A DNA stretch of 64,000 bases, taken from Vampirovibrio chlorellavorus (GTDB lineage: Bacteria; Cyanobacteriota; Vampirovibrionia; Vampirovibrionales; Vampirovibrionaceae). Of this stretch, positions 8,054 to 16,955 are shown piece after piece (position 1 is the stretch's first letter; each line of letters opens with the position of its first letter). Below the pieces are notes generated by a model. The model was not told where the DNA came from. It made no database searches and worked only from the letters and a program-made list of their open reading frames with translations. The DNA lies in assembly GCA_903866275.1 (NCBI GenBank), contig CAIPMU010000012.1, positions 194,452 through 258,451 on the forward strand, in the 5' to 3' direction. Made by a program: the position numbers and the translations under genes.

Positions 8054-9634
8054 TTAATGCCCTTTCAGGGATTTCAGCCTGGCTGGCATGCACGCTCTAA
8101 AGCCAGAAAGCAACCAGTGCCAGAACGTCGCAATAGCATTCAGGACTCGCTGGCTGAACGTTTTAATGGATGAAAGCATTGAAGTTTTGGGCTGACTAGT
8201 GTGGTTGTTGAGCGCGCTTGCTGGGGTGGTGGCTGATAAATCAGCCTTGCTCATTGTTTCCGTAGGCGGCGGGGTGTTGTTCTGCAGGGTGGATGGGTTT
8301 GTTGCATTGGCAAGCGCCTGTTTTAAGTTTGGGGACATCCCTGCAGCAAACAGGGCGTTTTTAGACTGATGATTTTGAATCACCTTGCGAATGCCATCCA
8401 ATAAATGGCCTTCGGGGATTCTGATTATTTTGGGGTTCGGGCCCGTTGAATAGGCGTTAATTAATTGGTGAAGCCGATTAGGTAAAGTACCCTTTTTGTG
8501 GGATTCAGGGTGTGTAATTACGATTCCCACAAAGGGCAAGGCATCCCATTGGGCCTGAAGTTCAGGGTGAAGTGCCAGCAGTTTCAGGCATTGTTTCGGG
8601 TCATCCACCCAGTGTTCCGTGCTATTTTTTTGCTGTAATTCTTCGGACAGGCTCAGGTAACGCGCCGGGTTTAACATCTCGAAATCGTTATCACCATTGC
8701 CAGCCACGATGATCAAATCATGATTCAGTGCGGCCTGTTTCACGGCCAGTGTTGTGTCGTAGACTTTGGTGAGTTCGTTTCCCTCCAGTTCAGGGGCTAT
8801 GGATAATGAGGGATGCTTGCCGTACTCGGAGTCCTTGGGTCGATAGTGAAATGTATATTGCAAGGGCCTTGAACCATCTGCTGTAAGTTCGTTTAATTCG
8901 GTTTTGATGCGAGTTTGCAGACGATTCAGGGCTTGTTTTCTGGCTGGATTTTGGTCCAGTTCCTTGGGTAAGCCGATAAAAAATTTCAGGTCGCCGTCCT
9001 GACGCAGGATTGCCGTCCAGGGGCTGGGTGATTCATTGCGATCATAATGATCATGAACATGGTCTAATGCTGAATCCTGCCCATAATCTGTGGCGGAGCT
9101 GGTGGTGAGATCTTCACGAATCTGAAAATCCTCCTGCGCCAGCACTGTCTTGAGTCGGCTCCGGATTCGGGGGCCGTCCCAGCCTGTCTTTGTCCGAATG
9201 GTATCCCGTTTGGCCTGATTGACTTCAGAAAAGGGCTTTGCACCGTTCTGGTAAAACGAAGTTTCGTGACCACGTCTGTAATATTCATCGGCCCCGTTTT
9301 TGATAATGACCGAGTCTGGCAAGGGCATTTTTAAATCCAGTCGTCGAAAATGATTCAGCAAGGACTGGAATTCTCCCAGGTTACGACCAGTGGTCAGCTG
9401 AAAGTGAAACCCGTTTTGGGTCGACTGTAACCATTGTCTGAACTGGGCAAAATATCGATCCAACCCGGCTAATGCCTGTTTGTTGGGTGCCAGGGCAATG
9501 GTTTTATGGCTGGCCGGTAAATAGGTTCCGTCAAAATCGGAGAAGAGCGTTATTTGTCCTGCTCCAAAGCGAAGCTGCTTCCCTGTTCCCTCGGTGGTAT
9601 AAGGACTGGTCGGTAATATTGAAGTTGAAATCAT
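8054..9634 (-). CDS. HAD-superfamily hydrolase (Cof/sucrose-phosphatase-like)
   Basis: Probable magnesium-dependent phosphatase. Motif I is DFDGT (Asp33 and Asp35 as nucleophile and acid/base), a threonine-containing TTGR stretch follows at about residue 80, and motif IV GNGDNDFEML lies near residue 312, with the cap-type insertion between. This order suits the HAD-IIB group that includes sucrose-6F-phosphate phosphatases and trehalose-phosphate phosphatases. At 526 residues it is much longer than a plain HAD-IIB enzyme (about 250-280). The C-terminal 200 residues contain a Thr/Pro/Asn-rich linker (about 430-485) and end in a hydrophobic Trp-rich segment (TFWHWLLSGFRACM) and a basic tail, which could anchor it to a membrane. 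No ribosome site is obvious. The substrate is unknown. Confidence 0.7.
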   Translation of the reverse strand: MISTSILPTSPYTTEGTGKQLRFGAGQITLFSDFDGTYLPASHKTIALAPNKQALAGLDRYFAQFRQWLQSTQNGFHFQLTTGRNLGEFQSLLNHFRRLDLKMPLPDSVIIKNGADEYYRRGHETSFYQNGAKPFSEVNQAKRDTIRTKTGWDGPRIRSRLKTVLAQEDFQIREDLTTSSATDYGQDSALDHVHDHYDRNESPSPWTAILRQDGDLKFFIGLPKELDQNPARKQALNRLQTRIKTELNELTADGSRPLQYTFHYRPKDSEYGKHPSLSIAPELEGNELTKVYDTTLAVKQAALNHDLIIVAGNGDNDFEMLNPARYLSLSEELQQKNSTEHWVDDPKQCLKLLALHPELQAQWDALPFVGIVITHPESHKKGTLPNRLHQLINAYSTGPNPKIIRIPEGHLLDGIRKVIQNHQSKNALFAAGMSPNLKQALANATNPSTLQNNTPPPTETMSKADLSATTPASALNNHTSQPKTSMLSSIKTFSQRVLNAIATFWHWLLSGFRACMPARLKSLKGH

Positions 9635-9666
9635 GACGGCTCAATGCTAACAGCCGCAATATTGCA

Positions 9667-9691
9667 ATTCAATGGGTTATTATGAATTGAG
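9667..9691. promoter_or_regulatory. Inverted repeat upstream of the HAD gene
   Basis: CAATTCA and TGAATTG form 7-base arms around an 11-base centre, about 33 bases upstream of the HAD gene start. A minus-strand CATAAT falls in the centre and could be a -10 element. This could be an operator, but the evidence is only the symmetry and position. Confidence 0.3.
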
Positions 9692-9709
9692 CTATAAATG
9701 TTTATGAAT

Positions 9710-10690
9710 TTAGGCGTGTGTTGTGTAGCGGGCTGTATTGGTCAGGGCATCCCAAACGACTCCCACTGCGTGGGCTGTACCGGGATTACCCGCAACATTG
9801 CTCAAGCTATTGGATATGCTAAAGCTGCCGGTACCGCTGGCAACGCCCGTGAAATAGGGATTCACCTTGCCCAGCACATTGCCGGTCACACTGCCCAGCC
9901 CCTTGCCAATGGCAGAACCGGCCACACTTGCGGCGGCGCTGATGCCCGCCTGTTTGAAATAATCACCGACGCCAAAATCATGGGTGCCGTCGCCGCGAGT
10001 GTTGTCTTCCAGCGCGGTGGTGCCGACGGTGGTTGCCACACTCAGGCCTGCGCCCAGGGCCAGGCCTGTTACACCACCGATTGGGAAGGTTGCCAAGCCT
10101 GCCAATAAGCCGACCCCGATATTGAACCCTGTCATACCCCGTTTTTGGGATGTCTTATAATCCTCGACAGCCTGGTAGGCATCGCCGATAGCGCCGCCGA
10201 ATTTACCGTCTTGCAGGCGGGGATCGTTGGCATTGACGATCGGGTGGTTGGGATCGTAGGCAAAGCCGGTATTTTTACCGTAATCCTGGTTAAAGGTCGC
10301 GCCGACAATATCGGAGGTGCCGATCGAATTGACCAGATCATAGCCGACCTGCTGATCGTCTCGAATCCGTTTATCCACGTTGTTGGCGCTGCCCTTTACC
10401 CCGAACGCGTTGGCCGCTGATTCTACAAAGGAACCGATGGCGCCTTGATGCTGGCGGGCCTTATCGAATGAGGTGTAAGCGTCATAACCCAGATCCAGAA
10501 CCTGAGAGGTGGACGCACGTCGAGAGCGTAACGCGTCTACATTTTGGCCTTGAACGCCAGAAAAATATTGCGCCTTTTGCACACTGGTGGCATAATCGTC
10601 CCCCGAAACTGAATTGGCGAAGCGAGGTGCGCCTGGCGGTGGATTGCCAAACCTGGATGCGGTTGAAACGGGTGGCCCATTACTCGCCAT
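9710..10690 (-). CDS. Protein of unknown function with glycine-rich hydrophobic region
   Basis: I do not recognise this 326-residue protein. The first 40 residues are Pro/Gly/Ser-rich and polar, without a signal peptide. The middle is soluble and charged, with FDKARQHQ and DKRIRDDQQ segments. Residues about 195-225 (NIGVGLLAGLATFPIGGVTGLALGAG) and 255-280 are long Gly/Ala-rich hydrophobic stretches, of the sort seen in secreted toxins and effectors that insert into membranes. The tail is Ser/Asn/Gly-rich. AAGGA lies seven bases before the ATG, which supports a real gene. It follows the next gene upstream (10,792-11,970) on the same strand, 101 bases apart, and both share a polar, Pro/Gly/Ser-rich N-terminus, so they may be co-expressed. 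A secreted role is speculative. Confidence 0.55.
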   Translation of the reverse strand: MASNGPPVSTASRFGNPPPGAPRFANSVSGDDYATSVQKAQYFSGVQGQNVDALRSRRASTSQVLDLGYDAYTSFDKARQHQGAIGSFVESAANAFGVKGSANNVDKRIRDDQQVGYDLVNSIGTSDIVGATFNQDYGKNTGFAYDPNHPIVNANDPRLQDGKFGGAIGDAYQAVEDYKTSQKRGMTGFNIGVGLLAGLATFPIGGVTGLALGAGLSVATTVGTTALEDNTRGDGTHDFGVGDYFKQAGISAAASVAGSAIGKGLGSVTGNVLGKVNPYFTGVASGTGSFSISNSLSNVAGNPGTAHAVGVVWDALTNTARYTTHA

Positions 10691-10715
10691 ATCTAAATCC
10701 TTATCCTATGCTTTT

Positions 10716-10743
10716 CCTCGGAAAATCTCCGCGATTTTCGAGG
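10716..10743. other. Hairpin in leader of the 9,710-10,690 gene
   Basis: CCTCG-G-AAAATC pairs with GATTTT-CGAGG around a five-base loop, with one unpaired G. There is no T-run in either direction, so it is not an obvious terminator; it sits about 25 bases upstream of the gene start on the minus strand and could influence the leader RNA. Confidence 0.35.
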
Positions 10744-10752
10744 CTATGATGA

Positions 10753-10777
10753 ACCACTCACTGATTGAATGAGTGGT
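10753..10777. other. Hairpin between the 10,792 and 9,710 genes
   Basis: ACCACTCA and TGAGTGGT form an 8-base perfect stem with a 9-base loop just after the stop of the upstream minus-strand gene. Without a T-run it is at best a weak terminator or an RNA-stabilising element. Confidence 0.35.
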
Positions 10778-10791
10778 GGTCTGCAAGGTAT

Positions 10792-11970
10792 CTACCTGAC
10801 TCCAAAGTGAAACAGTGCCGCACCGTAATTCTGGAAACCGAAGTTTCCGTTGTTATCCTTGGAACTGTTGCTGTTATCCAGATACTGGAAGAGCGTACCG
10901 CCACCGGTGCCGTGTTTTTTCATCTCATTAAAATATTTGGGATCGGTGATGTTGACACACAGCGAATAACGGACTGCTTCCCTGACTTTTTCAAAGGTGG
11001 CTGCGTCTTTGGCGTTGAGTCCTTCCGGTGTCCAGCCACTGGCGATTTTTTCAAACATCTCCCGTGTTTTGCGTTTTTCATTCGGATTGGCCATTTTGAA
11101 CAACCGATCGCCGTCCTTGCTGGCGAGAATTTTCAAGGCGTTAATCGGGGATTTAATGTCAGACTTGGCTTTTTCAATCTGATCTACCATGGACATGGCA
11201 GTTATTTTGACCTTCAGGCGTTCTTGTTCATCCGGAATTTTGACCGTCAGAATATCGTCATGTTTGCCTGAGGCAATTTCCTGCCAGTCCTGTTCAGTCA
11301 GCGATTCATTCGATTCCTTCTTCACCGCTTCGTGTAAGGTGGTTTTCTGATGGTCAATCACAAACTGCATATCTTTGCGTGGGTCAAAACCCGGAATGCC
11401 ATCTTTCATGGCTTGTTGGCTGTAAACCAAATCGGCCTTGGCCTGCTCGGCGGGGTCTATGTATTTGATCACGTCTCGCTTCTGGTCGTCCTTGCCAATG
11501 TAGATCATTTTGCTGTCCGGTTGTGGCGTTAAATAGACGCTTTCGCCATTGGGGCCACTTTGTGCCGGTAACGGATCGGCATAAATGACATTTTTCGGGT
11601 TATTTAAATCGTCGCCGGGCTGAATATAGGCCAAACGTCCGTCGGTGGTAAAGGTCAGCGGGTAGCCGCCATTGCCTGTGGGCGTCTTGGTCTTGGAGTC
11701 CGTCTTGCTTCCCTGTGATGTGGGTGATGTGCCCGGAGCCGAGTTGCCACCCGTGCTGGAACGTGGCATCAGGGAGGCCGCACCGGTATACCCGGATTGA
11801 CCACTCAGGTTGGCAAAATAGGAAGAAGGGCTACCAAAATCATAAGCACCCGGATATGAAGGGTGGTCCCAGGCACCAGGCTGTTGATTGGCATAGAGTG
11901 GATAATTGACACCGGGCCCACTGGTCATGCCGGCATATAAAGGGTTTGAACTGATTGAATTACTGGTCAT
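10792..11970 (-). CDS. Protein of unknown function, low-complexity N-terminus
   Basis: A 392-residue protein I cannot assign. Residues 1-105 are disordered in composition (Ser, Gly, Pro, Tyr, Asn; repeated NPLYAG/NYPLYAN-like and PGAW..YPGAYDFG phrases). Residues about 105-180 look like a small beta-rich domain (YPLTFTTDGRLAYIQPGDD, SVYLTPQPDSKMIYIG). Residues 180-345 are highly charged and helical (KQSNESLTEQDW-like, EQERLKVKITAMSMVDQIEKAKSD). The end returns to Gly/Asn/Ser-rich sequence. There is no signal peptide or membrane segment. The N-terminal composition is what one sees in proteins exported by specialised systems or acting as scaffolds. A GGGG stretch lies about ten bases before the start. 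It is probably expressed with the 9,710-10,690 gene. Confidence 0.5.
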   Translation of the reverse strand: MTSNSISSNPLYAGMTSGPGVNYPLYANQQPGAWDHPSYPGAYDFGSPSSYFANLSGQSGYTGAASLMPRSSTGGNSAPGTSPTSQGSKTDSKTKTPTGNGGYPLTFTTDGRLAYIQPGDDLNNPKNVIYADPLPAQSGPNGESVYLTPQPDSKMIYIGKDDQKRDVIKYIDPAEQAKADLVYSQQAMKDGIPGFDPRKDMQFVIDHQKTTLHEAVKKESNESLTEQDWQEIASGKHDDILTVKIPDEQERLKVKITAMSMVDQIEKAKSDIKSPINALKILASKDGDRLFKMANPNEKRKTREMFEKIASGWTPEGLNAKDAATFEKVREAVRYSLCVNITDPKYFNEMKKHGTGGGTLFQYLDNSNSSKDNNGNFGFQNYGAALFHFGVR

Positions 11971-12366
11971 ACCCTGTTTTCCCCACTGTCTAATACTGCT
12001 TGTCCCTGAAGGCCATTGGTTGGCTGCAATAAATGTTAAAGTGCGGTTGCACCGCAGTCACGCGGTCAATACGGTCCTAAACTCTAACTGCCCTAAGGTA
12101 AACCCTAAACACTGAATTCACACCTACCGATGTGCATGTTTGACTGAATGACACTGTTGGTTCATTTCGTTAAAACATTCACTGAATTTATAAAACCGAA
12201 TCTTTCAGAAATTGTGCTGGTTTTGAGTGTAAATGTGTTACAAAAGTTAAATTTTAAGCTTTAGATTGCTTAACATCCTCTAAAGTAAATCCAGTTTATG
12301 CCGATAACAGGTATAAATAAATGTGCACACCTGAAATTGTGAGATGTTCTGAAGAGGTGTTCTGAG
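11971..12366. other. Divergent intergenic region
   Basis: It separates a minus-strand gene ending its upstream side at 11,970 from the plus-strand pilin-like gene at 12,367. It contains a TGCGG-TTGCA-CCGCA inverted repeat near 12,042-12,056, a cluster of CCTAAA/CCTAAG units between about 12,075 and 12,110, an AT-rich tract (12,160-12,270), and the sigma-28-type promoter annotated separately. No small gene was found. Confidence 0.5.
12281..12307 (+). promoter_or_regulatory. Sigma-28 (FliA)-type promoter of the second Flp-like pilin gene
   Basis: TAAAGTAA at 12,281-12,288, an 11-base spacer and a perfect GCCGATAA at 12,300-12,307. The consensus for sigma-28 is TAAAGTTT-N11-GCCGATAA; only two bases differ here. 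It is oriented toward, and about 60 bases upstream of, the gene at 12,367. Confidence 0.75.
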
Positions 12367-13152
12367 ATGTTTAAGTTGAACCGCAGAATCAGGAGTTCCC
12401 GGAAGGGGAATACACTGACTGAGTATGGGTTTATGCTCCTGATTGTGTTGGTGTTGGTGTTAAGTCCTACTCTGAATCTGGGTAAAGGGCTGAATGATTT
12501 GATGAGCAGACTGAAAGGCGATATGCGAGCTCAGGTATCGGCTTCGCAGGCCATACGACCACAGGGACCTGCTACCTCTAAGGTCACTTATCCTCGCCAG
12601 ATGGGTTCTACCATTTGTTACAGCGTTGCTTACTGCCTGAATAACAAGATTATCCAGAGTCAAGCTAATGTTCAGGTCAGTGGGGCCAATGGCGCCCGGC
12701 AGTATATTCACGATCAATCGAAACTGTTGGCTGATATTGCAGCGGCAGCCCAACAAGACCCTAGCACCGATCCTGTTTTGCTGGATTTGTTAAGCCGTTT
12801 AGCGGCTGCCGCCAATACCATTGGTGTTAATCTGGAAAAATCGATTGGCACCCTTAATGGAGGTGCCGGTTCGTTTTATTGGGATTACGATGCGTTCTGG
12901 CGTTCTCAGGGTCCTTATGATGCGCTTCGGGATCAACTGTCCGCCTATTTGGCTCAAAATCCCACCGCGCTGCCTGCCGGGGTTCAAACGGCTGTAAATG
13001 GGGCGACGCTGTCTATTAACACGGAGTTAAGCCTCTTGATTAACCATTTCGGCCCTACTTACCCCAATTGGGACAGCATGATTAACAACCCTGTCAACAT
13101 TTATCAGAATGCGGCAATCATTGGTAGTGGACAGTCTCCACCAGCACCTTAA
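12367..13152 (+). CDS. Flp-type pilin-like protein with large C-terminal extension
   Basis: A 261-residue protein with a basic leader (MFKLNRRIRSSRK) and the Flp prepilin motif G14-NTLT-E19-Y, followed by a 19-residue hydrophobic helix (GFMLLIVLVLVLSPTLNLG). The sequence after the helix, LNDLMSRLKGDMRAQVSASQAI, is clearly related to LNDLFHALKTDVQGQMVTSNQAI in the gene at 34,357, so these two are paralogs. The extension (residues 65-261) has paired cysteines at about 81 and 87 in TICYSVAYCLNN, a helical Ala/Gln/Asp-rich part and a Trp/Tyr-containing region (FYWDYDAFWRSQGPYD). AGAGGTG lies seven bases upstream of the ATG. Transcription is likely from a sigma-28-type promoter. Normal Flp pilins lack such an extension, so it could be a minor pilin or adhesin. 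Confidence 0.6.
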   Translation: MFKLNRRIRSSRKGNTLTEYGFMLLIVLVLVLSPTLNLGKGLNDLMSRLKGDMRAQVSASQAIRPQGPATSKVTYPRQMGSTICYSVAYCLNNKIIQSQANVQVSGANGARQYIHDQSKLLADIAAAAQQDPSTDPVLLDLLSRLAAAANTIGVNLEKSIGTLNGGAGSFYWDYDAFWRSQGPYDALRDQLSAYLAQNPTALPAGVQTAVNGATLSINTELSLLINHFGPTYPNWDSMINNPVNIYQNAAIIGSGQSPPAP

Positions 13153-13245
13153 GCAGGCGATTCATTGAAGGGCCACTGTCATTTGTCGCTTGAATGTCAG
13201 GAAATCAGGGTTTGGGTATTCTAAACAATCGAACGATTGCCAGAA

Positions 13246-14127
13246 CTAGACGTCCTTGAAGGGGTTGGCTGGTGGCAGGCCGTACAGTGTGGGGTCATGG
13301 TATCGTTTATTGGAGACCAGGTGTTGCACTTGTTTGACCCATTCCTGTTGATTAAAAGACTCGGAGGGTTGGGTCCGGGCATTGAGTATGGCGACGCTGT
13401 CCTGGAGTGTCTTTAATAACTGCAGGTGAATGTCCGGGTTGTGCCAGAGGTTATCGGCCATTAATGTGGCCATCATGACACGCTCATTCACGTTATGAAT
13501 TTGTGAGAGTGGTGCGTAAAATTCGGACGCTGAATCGCGAAAAACTTCCAGAACCGCGTTGGGGCGTTTGAGAAACTCCAGCACTGCTGCGGTCTGCGCT
13601 TGAAGCTCGGCCGCATTCGGTTTGTTTTCTTGTGGAAGCATGGTCCGAATGGGCGGCAGTAGTTTTAAGCGATCGGTTAATGATGAATGTTCGCCAATGG
13701 GTTCATTGGGTACTGTTAAAATGAGATCACTGGTTTGTCGTTTCGATTTTTTTTTCAGAGGACAATGAGAGACAACCGGTTTAAATTGTAATGCGATGGG
13801 AGGGAGTTGAGTGTTTGGGGGAAGCGGGCTAACGGATGAATAAAAACTGGCTAGGCTAACCGGATGGGCATGGGTCGGTGCAAATTGGTCCTCAGTGATT
13901 AGCGGTGTGGGTGCCTTTTTTAGTTCTTTTTTTGTTTTGGGTCGGATTTTGACTGTTTCCAGTTTCAGTTCGATGGGAGGCAGGTGCGGTTGTTGCTGAC
14001 GGGTCGAATAGGGTGAGCCAGTTTCTGTGTTGAGTGTGCTTTTTTTCTGGTCTTTTCCCTGGACAAGTAGACTGTTTGACATGCCGGATGGTTGACTGCC
14101 TTGTGGTGGATTATTTCTGGGAATCAT
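13246..14127 (-). CDS. Proline-rich protein of unknown function with repeated LPPI motif
   Basis: A 293-residue protein without recognisable domain. The first 165 residues are polar, basic and Pro-rich, with three spaced repeats starting LPPI: LPPIELKLETVKI (about 49), LPPIALQFKPVV (about 107) and LPPIRTMLP (about 156). The first two are followed by Lys-rich stretches (KTKKELKKA, PLKKKSKRQ). The remaining 125 residues look like a compact helical domain (LQAQTAAVLEFLKRPNAVL..., VMMATLMADNLWHN...). AAAGGA lies eight bases before the ATG. There is no signal peptide. The large ankyrin protein starting at 20,717 has IPPIRFNKP near its N-terminus, a similar phrase. The LPPI units could be docking or export motifs, but this is only inferred. 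Confidence 0.5.
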   Translation of the reverse strand: MIPRNNPPQGSQPSGMSNSLLVQGKDQKKSTLNTETGSPYSTRQQQPHLPPIELKLETVKIRPKTKKELKKAPTPLITEDQFAPTHAHPVSLASFYSSVSPLPPNTQLPPIALQFKPVVSHCPLKKKSKRQTSDLILTVPNEPIGEHSSLTDRLKLLPPIRTMLPQENKPNAAELQAQTAAVLEFLKRPNAVLEVFRDSASEFYAPLSQIHNVNERVMMATLMADNLWHNPDIHLQLLKTLQDSVAILNARTQPSESFNQQEWVKQVQHLVSNKRYHDPTLYGLPPANPFKDV

Positions 14128-14432
14128 TCTGGATTTCCTTTATCAATAAGAAAGATGATTGTGTCCATGAATTTTAATGGAATGGATGTACAGGGTGGTC
14201 GTCAAGTCGATGCGATGAAATGCTGGAATTAGTGGTTGAATGGGTCTGACACGCTGATGTTTTGCGTGGTTAAGCATTGCTTTCCGATGGGGTGATGAAT
14301 ACCCAGCCAATAAACGCAAAACAAATATTAGTTTGATCTCAAGGCAATAAAATGTAACTTGTCGTTTTAGTACAAGTATGTGCAGTAACCCTGTAATGTC
14401 GTTAAGGGTCAATGGGGTTAACGCTTTAACCT

Positions 14433-14461
14433 ATGACAGGCAACGTTTTACCGGTTATAAA
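14433..14461 (+). promoter_or_regulatory. Sigma-70-type promoter of the 14,508 gene
   Basis: ATGACA at 14,433-14,438 and TATAAA at 14,456-14,461 are separated by 17 bases. Predicted transcription starts near 14,468, which is why I reject the in-frame ATG at 14,433 as the gene start and use 14,508. Confidence 0.5.
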
Positions 14462-14507
14462 TTTTGCACATCAGGGTCGTAAGTCAGAGGATGGGGGTAC
14501 TCGCAGT

Positions 14508-15662
14508 ATGACTTTAAAACCATTGGTCAGTGTATTGAAAAATGCCGTCAATCAGCCAGTGCGCCAACTGGCCAAACGATTGTCCACCAGTGTTGCTGCC
14601 ACAACCAGCGCCTTGAGAACGACTATTTTGCGGCCAACGCAAGCGCACACGCCCACTCCATTTCATCCACCTAAAGATACGTTTTCACCAGCATCGTCAA
14701 CAGCGACCACGGTGCCAGTGGCATCCGCCTATAGTGCACCCCTGAGAGCCAGAACACCTAACGCTTCCGACTTTCCGGCGGTACCAGGCAGCAAGGCGAC
14801 CCGTTCGGTTGCTCCTCAGGCGAGTGCTGCCGATCGCAAGGTCAATCTGGATGGCACCTGGGAACGATTGAGAGCACTCAACCCCTACGCCTGGAATCCA
14901 CATGGGTCGCTGGAGGAAAAGCTTCAGCAGATTCAGGCCATTCAGACCATAAAAAATATGCCCAATGTGCCCACGCATCGGGTAACACCGGGAATTCAGC
15001 GTCTGGATTATGCCAAGGCTCAAGCCGGAATTCGTGAGCTGGAATCGTTGAACAGCGTAAGTCCGCCGGTCACCGTGGGTTCAAAAGCGATGTTGAAACC
15101 ACAGGCTTTGCCTGCAACGCCTGCCACCCCGGTAACTCCATCAACACCTGCAAAAGCAACAGCCCCGACAAAATCGGTCACTGGAGTTTCTCAACCCGGC
15201 ACAAGCCCAGCAGGTCGCGTTCAATCGACAGGGGGTCAGAATACTGTGCCGGTGGCCACACCCGCCAAGAACACGACTAACCAGAATGCGTCTAAAGCAA
15301 TCACTGCAAAGGCGCCCGCCCAAACACTGAAAGTGACGACTCCCGTGCCCGTGAGCTCGCCAGCCAGGACAGCCGTTGCAAAACCATTGATAACGGCCAA
15401 GCCCAACACTGGGACCACCCTCTCGAAGCCATTGCCGAAAACCAGGCAGGAATGTGTGAAGGCCTTACAGCAGATGCGGAAAAGCCGAGAGCAGTTGAGA
15501 AACGAGATCGCGCAGGTTCAGTTGCGTTCCGATCTGGCGCCAGGGCAAAAGCTGGAAATGCTTAAAATATACCAGGCGCAGAATCGCAGGAATACGGAAA
15601 GGCACAACGCCCTGTTAGGCCAGTTTAACGCGCTTTTACGTCCGGTGAGAGTCGCAGAATAG
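14508..15662 (+). CDS. Ala/Thr/Pro-rich protein of unknown function
   Basis: A 384-residue, strongly basic, low-complexity protein. The N-terminus (MTLKPLVSVLKNAVNQPVRQLAKRLSTSV) is an amphipathic basic helix that resembles a targeting or export signal more than a Sec signal peptide. Residues about 35-310 are Thr, Ala, Pro, Ser and Lys-rich with several TPATP/TPAKATAPTKS phrases, probably disordered. A short ordered-looking island lies at WERLRALNPYAWNPHGSLEEKLQQIQAIQ. The last 65 residues are a charged helix (CVKALQQMRKSREQLRNEIAQ...) likely to form a coiled coil. The start at 14,508 follows from the promoter position; an in-frame ATG at 14,433 lies at the -35 box. A strong hairpin terminator follows the stop. 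The function is unknown. Confidence 0.5.
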   Translation: MTLKPLVSVLKNAVNQPVRQLAKRLSTSVAATTSALRTTILRPTQAHTPTPFHPPKDTFSPASSTATTVPVASAYSAPLRARTPNASDFPAVPGSKATRSVAPQASAADRKVNLDGTWERLRALNPYAWNPHGSLEEKLQQIQAIQTIKNMPNVPTHRVTPGIQRLDYAKAQAGIRELESLNSVSPPVTVGSKAMLKPQALPATPATPVTPSTPAKATAPTKSVTGVSQPGTSPAGRVQSTGGQNTVPVATPAKNTTNQNASKAITAKAPAQTLKVTTPVPVSSPARTAVAKPLITAKPNTGTTLSKPLPKTRQECVKALQQMRKSREQLRNEIAQVQLRSDLAPGQKLEMLKIYQAQNRRNTERHNALLGQFNALLRPVRVAE

Positions 15663-15678
15663 CTCCATTATTTCGTTT

Positions 15679-15715
15679 AACGGTCACACGCACGAATCGT
15701 GCGTGTGACCGTTTT
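15679..15715 (+). terminator. Strong intrinsic terminator after the 14,508 gene
   Basis: A 17-base perfect stem (beginning AACGGTCACACGCACGA, ending with its exact complement) around a single unpaired A, followed by TTTT. It begins 17 bases after the stop codon. The stem is nearly symmetric, so it may also act on the other strand. Confidence 0.8.
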
Positions 15716-15724
15716 GCAATGCTT

Positions 15725-15754
15725 GTTATCAGTTAGCCTTAAATACTGCTATAG
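15725..15754 (+). promoter_or_regulatory. Possible promoter upstream of the small ankyrin gene
   Basis: TTATCA and TATAGT separated by 18 bases, just after the terminator and about 370 bases upstream of the gene at 16,127. The rest of 15,755-16,126 contains no convincing gene; an 87-codon frame at 15,861 lacks a ribosome site and any recognisable features. Confidence 0.35.
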
Positions 15755-16126
15755 TCAGAAAACCTGTCATGCCCTGGTGAATTTTGGGGCGACCATGCCG
15801 AAAAATGCAAAAACTGCTTGTTTTGGCTGACGGGTCAGTGGGTATCTGCTTCCCTGAAGCGTGTTATTTTTAACCCTTGAATTTTTTAAATGTTTGAGAG
15901 AAAGTATTTGTATTGGGTTATTTCATATTAGTTTGTGTGCTGAATCCCTTGTTAGGGAATTAGCGGTCATTTCACAGGTCCTCAGTTTTCCTGATGCAGT
16001 TTGTAGGTGCACCCGGAAAACTGATCAGATGCGTGTATGCAATGATCGTGACTATTTCAGAAAACACTCGGGTTTCAGGACTTGTTCCGGTTTTAATCAA
16101 CGCCATAGCCATGAAAGGTTTTAGGG

Positions 16127-16819
16127 ATGGGATTACAACTGAATACAAATGGTGGCCACTTAAGACTCACCATCAAAACCAAAATTGCTGAACCTGCCAG
16201 AGATCATTCCCTGTCACAGGATGCGGCGCCCAGAAATATTCTCCCCCTGATTGAAGATTTGGAAAAAGCTAACCTGCCCACGGATGAGCTGGAACGAGAA
16301 CAGTCCATTGAGAAAATTCGCAGCGCCATGTCCAGCTTGACGCCCTCACAAAGCAAAATTCTGCATGAAAAATTTCCCTTGTTTTGCAGTGAAAGTACAG
16401 AACCCAATGCGTTGGGTGAATATACCCTGTTTACCATGTCGGAGTATGGTGAGCCCGGGGATATTGCACTTTTGAAAGAACAAGGGGTTAGTCTGACCGC
16501 CATTGATCACCGGCCCGAAGAGCCCCCCACCCCTTTACTGAAAGCGGTCGTGGCTCACAATCGATCCACCGCTGTGACTATTGCCAGGGAGCTGGCACAC
16601 GATCACGCTTTTGATGCCCTGGGTTACGAGGATCAGAATGGCAAGAACGCCTTGAATCTGGCTCTGGAACTCAGGGATGAACCTCTGATCAAGGCATTGA
16701 TACCCATCTATCAAGGGTTCCAGCCTCAGGCCGTGACCAGATTGCTGAAACAGCATCAAACGCACCATCAGTCGAGCAGGAAGTCTCACGGTCAGCAACG
16801 GCTGAGTGTGCTGGCATAA
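16127..16819 (+). CDS. Small ankyrin-repeat-like protein
   Basis: A 230-residue soluble protein. Residues 40-85 are helical and charged (LIEDLEKANLPTDELEREQSIEKIRSAM). From about residue 105, degenerate ankyrin units appear: GEPGDIALLKEQGVSLTAIDHRPEEPPTPLLKAVV, then AHNRSTAVTIARELAHDHAFDALGYEDQNGKNALNLALE, which keeps the N-G-x-N-A-L-x-L-A pattern of the first ankyrin helix, then RDEPLIKALIPIY. The C-terminus is His/Gln/Ser/Lys-rich. Ankyrin arrays mediate protein-protein binding and in host-associated bacteria are frequent in secreted effectors. It converges with the giant ankyrin gene. The likely ribosome site is AAAGG, eight bases before the ATG. The repeat call is moderately secure; export is not shown. 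Confidence 0.6.
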   Translation: MGLQLNTNGGHLRLTIKTKIAEPARDHSLSQDAAPRNILPLIEDLEKANLPTDELEREQSIEKIRSAMSSLTPSQSKILHEKFPLFCSESTEPNALGEYTLFTMSEYGEPGDIALLKEQGVSLTAIDHRPEEPPTPLLKAVVAHNRSTAVTIARELAHDHAFDALGYEDQNGKNALNLALELRDEPLIKALIPIYQGFQPQAVTRLLKQHQTHHQSSRKSHGQQRLSVLA

Positions 16820-16955
16820 CACCCTGGATTTCAAGTGTCAGTCGCGCTGCGTGGTTCTGGCAGGTAATCCAGTCGCCTTGCTTCAGGTCCGCCTTCCTGG
16901 GGTTATCGGTTGAGGCATGGCGCCAGTGGGAAGCGGGCGAGGATGGCTGTATTTT

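Noticed and set aside
14143-14412. 89-codon minus-strand frame
   Set aside because: No ribosome site, unusual composition (His, Leu, Ile-rich, no ordered pattern) and located in the upstream regions of two better-supported genes.
15861-16124. 87-codon plus-strand frame before the small ankyrin gene
   Set aside because: No ribosome site or recognisable features; Cys/Phe-rich composition suggests translation of non-coding AT-rich DNA.
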